Source: Candidatus Zhuqueibacterota bacterium (GTDB taxonomy: Bacteria > Zhuqueibacterota > Zhuqueibacteria > Zhuqueibacterales > Zhuqueibacteraceae). Taken from it: a stretch of 7,879 nt of DNA. The stretch covers positions 1 through 7,879 of the forward strand of contig JABWAN010000207.1 of assembly GCA_013361015.1 (NCBI GenBank). Direction: 5' to 3'. The notes beneath the pieces are model-generated. The model was not told where the DNA came from and searched no databases. It saw only the letters and a list, made by a program, of their open reading frames with translations. Position numbers and translations under genes: made by a program. Shown here in pieces: positions 6,389 to 7,879 of this stretch (positions within the stretch are counted from its first letter, which is position 1; each line of letters begins with the position of its first letter).

Positions 6389-6733
6389 ATGCGATTCATG
6401 ATGATGGTTAAGGCCGATAAGAACTTCGAGGCTGGTGTTCCTCCCAGTCCGGAACTCATGGCCAAAATGGGGAATTTTTTCGAGGAAATGGCGAAAGCCG
6501 GTGTGCTGCTCGCGGCCGAAGGGCTGCTTCCGAGCTCGAAAGGTTTCCGCATCAAGTCCTCGGGCGGAAAGCTGACCGTAACTGACGGCCCGTTTGTCGA
6601 AACCAAGGAATTGATCGCCGGCTACGCACTGGTGCAGACGAAGTCAAGGGAAGAAGCGATGGAATTGGCGCAGCGCTTCTGGGAAATTCATGGGGACGGT
6701 GAAGGCGAGGTTCGCCAAGTGGCGGAAAGGTAA
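6389..6733 (+). CDS. DGPF-domain (YCII-related) protein, subtype A
   Basis: A 114-residue protein of the DGPF family and the nearest relative in the window of the protein at 4610. It opens MRFMMMVKADKNFEAGV, has AAEGLLPSSKGFRIKSSGG at 42-60, VTDGPFVETKELIAGY at 64-79, and closes EGEVRQVAE without the long charged tail of its relative. The true start is the ATG at 6389. The in-frame start at 6263 would add residues unlike the family and overlap the previous gene by about 100 bases. AAAGGA (6375-6380) serves as ribosome site. It is second in the P2 operon, so subtype order here is B-A, the reverse of the first pair. Confidence 0.92.
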   Translation: MRFMMMVKADKNFEAGVPPSPELMAKMGNFFEEMAKAGVLLAAEGLLPSSKGFRIKSSGGKLTVTDGPFVETKELIAGYALVQTKSREEAMELAQRFWEIHGDGEGEVRQVAER

Positions 6734-6829
6734 GCCTTCGCTTGGAATGAATCGGCACTGCTCCGCATCGCCGGAAACGATTTTACCCGTTTGTTGATTT
6801 TCGATTAAAAAACTTAGGAGAAAGAATTC

Positions 6830-7237
6830 ATGCATACTCTTGCTCAAACTGCTCCTCCATCAAAGAAAATTCGCTGGGCCGGGTGCATCCTCAGCACTCT
6901 CGCCATTCTATTCTTGCTCTTCGACAGTTCCGGAAAATTGCTGAAGCTCGCACCGGTCGTGGAGGGAACCGTCCAGCTTGGCTATCCCGAGAGCGCTATT
7001 CTCGGCATCGGTCTCGTCGAGCTTGTTTGTCTTGCTCTCTATGTGATTCCGCGTACCTCGATTTTGGGCGCTGTTCTGTTGACGGGCTTTCTTGGCGGCG
7101 CTGTTGCCACGCATGTGCGGCTCGACAATCCGCTTTTTAGCCACATCTTGTTTCCGGTTTATATCGGTGCGCTGCTCTGGGCAGGGCTTTTCTTGCTCGA
7201 TGCCCGGACGCGCACACTCCTGCCGGTGCGAAGCTGA
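6830..7237 (+). CDS. DoxX-like family membrane protein
   Basis: A 135-residue inner-membrane protein of the DoxX-like family, whose distant relatives take part in quinone or thiosulfate redox chemistry; the role of this subgroup is not established. Four transmembrane segments are visible at about 16-35, 56-73, 77-96 and 104-123. Family marks are FDSSGKLLKL after the first helix, LGYPES before the second, and GFLGGAVATHVR at the end of the third, followed by FSHILFPVYIGALLWAGLFL. The start is fixed by AGGAG (6816-6820). It follows the DGPF gene at 6389 by 96 bases with no regulon promoter between them, so it may be the last gene of the P2 transcript. Such proteins are often seen beside DGPF/ECF42 clusters, which supports functional linkage. 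Confidence 0.88.
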   Translation: MHTLAQTAPPSKKIRWAGCILSTLAILFLLFDSSGKLLKLAPVVEGTVQLGYPESAILGIGLVELVCLALYVIPRTSILGAVLLTGFLGGAVATHVRLDNPLFSHILFPVYIGALLWAGLFLLDARTRTLLPVRS

Positions 7238-7271
7238 ACGATAAGTACGCAGACTAAAATGAAATCTTGCC

Positions 7272-7312
7272 ACCGAGACGCGAAGACGCCAGGCTTTTCT
7301 TCGCGTCTTGGT
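7272..7312. repeat. Strong palindromic hairpin, possible terminator or dispersed repeat
   Basis: Arms 7272-7286 and 7298-7312 are reverse complements at 14 of 15 positions, including a perfect 10-base core GACGCGAAGA/TCTTCGCGTC, around an 11-base loop. The plus strand after it is pyrimidine-rich (GTTTCTTCCT) rather than a clean T-run. It lies 34 bases after the DoxX-like stop and 71 before the next gene, a good place to end the P2 transcript. Its ACCGAGACGCGAAGACGCC wording resembles dispersed intergenic repeats I recall from soil bacteria. That comparison is unverified. Confidence 0.55.
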
Positions 7313-7383
7313 TTCTTCCTCGTCAGAGAATTTTTGACTGTATTCGCAGTTAACAGATCGAGGAATAGTGCACAGGTAGAGAC

Positions 7384-7800
7384 ATGATCGCAGCCGAATA
7401 CATAATCGAACCGATCGGCGTCGTACGCTCCGAGTTGACCAGCCGCGAGGCGGCGCCGTTGCAGGGAGATGAAGGCGCACCCGCAGCATGGCTGGAAATC
7501 GCCGCGCGGGTCGCGCCGGGACTTGCCGGCATCGCAACCGGCGACGAGTTAATCGTTCTCACCTGGCTGCACCGTGGCCATCGCGACGTGCTGCAAGTGC
7601 ATCCACGCGGCAGACGCGAGAGGCCGCTGACCGGCGTGTTCGCAACACGCTCGCCGGATCGCCCAAACCCGGTGGGATTGCATCGCGTTTCGGTGTTGGA
7701 AGTCGCCGGAAGAAAACTGCGCGTTGCGCCCCTGGAAGCAATCGATGGGACACCCATTGTTGATATCAAGCCGGTGCTCACGTCGTTCGATGAGCGCTGA
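7384..7800 (+). CDS. TrmO/TsaA-family protein, putative tRNA t6A37 N6-methyltransferase, short form
   Basis: The family's studied member TrmO uses S-adenosylmethionine to methylate N6 of the t6A base at position 37 of a threonine tRNA, in the cytoplasm. This 138-residue protein has the whole core: IEPIGVVRS at 8-16, LQGDEGAPAAWLEI at 26-39, GLAGIATGDELIVLTWLHR at 46-64, the signature TRSPDRPNPVGLHRV at 88-102, and the closing LEAIDGTPIVDIKPVL at 117-132. E. coli TrmO is near 235 residues; this form lacks its C-terminal domain, as do many short homologues, so tRNA as substrate is not certain. The start at 7384 has only a weak site (AGGTAGAG). A hairpin separates it from the DoxX-like gene, and promoter P3 begins 19 bases after its stop, so it is probably independent of both. 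Confidence 0.85.
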   Translation: MIAAEYIIEPIGVVRSELTSREAAPLQGDEGAPAAWLEIAARVAPGLAGIATGDELIVLTWLHRGHRDVLQVHPRGRRERPLTGVFATRSPDRPNPVGLHRVSVLEVAGRKLRVAPLEAIDGTPIVDIKPVLTSFDER

Positions 7801-7818
7801 TCTGCATTCATTCAGCCA

Positions 7819-7845
7819 TGTCGATTTTGAGCATCGTCGAACGAC
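7819..7845 (+). promoter_or_regulatory. Predicted ECF42-dependent promoter P3, facing out of the window
   Basis: TGTCGA (7819-7824), a 17-base spacer beginning TTTTG, and CGAC (7842-7845) give a third copy with the same geometry. The stretch CGAACGAC is shared with P2. The gene it serves is not in the window: by analogy with the leaders of P1 and P2 it should start roughly 110 bases after the -10 element, some 75 bases past the right edge. Confidence 0.75.
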
Positions 7846-7879
7846 CATTTGGTGTAAACACTCACAAAGCATTTATGAT

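Noticed and set aside
6595..6600. TGTCGA inside the DGPF gene at 6389
   Set aside because: No CGAC follows at 16-18 bases, and the site is within a coding sequence where GTCGA encodes conserved residues after DGPF.

Overview
The window reads as chromosomal DNA of a free-living, moderately GC-rich bacterium. The gene families present (an M2 peptidyl-dipeptidase lipoprotein, an ECF42 sigma factor, several DGPF/YCII-like proteins, a DoxX-like protein) and the palindromic intergenic repeats suggest a soil-type Acidobacteriota, Verrucomicrobiota or similar phylum. This placement is an inference of low confidence, because no rRNA or tRNA marker is present.

Layout. On the minus strand (1-1716) lies most of an angiotensin-converting-enzyme-like M2 metallopeptidase lipoprotein, running off the left edge. 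A divergent spacer (1717-2095) holds a long imperfect inverted repeat. Everything else is on the plus strand: an ECF42-type sigma factor (2096-3409); an unrecognised four-helix membrane protein (3581-4066); the truncated C-terminal end of a DUF3224 protein (4082-4348); two DGPF proteins (4610-5038, 5174-5524); a decayed ankyrin-protein fragment (5587-5888); two more DGPF proteins (5995-6366, 6389-6733); a DoxX-like membrane protein (6830-7237); a strong hairpin (7272-7312); and a short TrmO/TsaA-family protein (7384-7800).

The most informative signal is a promoter motif that occurs three times with identical geometry, TGTCGA-N17-CGAC, at 4475-4501, 5855-5881 and 7819-7845. It agrees with the promoter motif I recall for ECF42 sigma factors. 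Two copies lie 108 and 113 bases upstream of the two DGPF gene pairs. The third lies 19 bases after the TrmO-like gene and points out of the window, predicting another regulon member just beyond the right edge.

How it works together (inference): the ECF42 sigma factor, which carries a C-terminal TPR-like extension and has no anti-sigma gene beside it, would read these promoters and switch on the DGPF pairs, possibly with the DoxX-like protein. The pairs consist of two DGPF subtypes in mirrored order (A-B, then B-A). The ECF42-DGPF association is already described in general. What is less ordinary here is the array of repeated promoter-plus-pair cassettes, with a broken gene of a commonly associated family immediately upstream of two of the three promoters.
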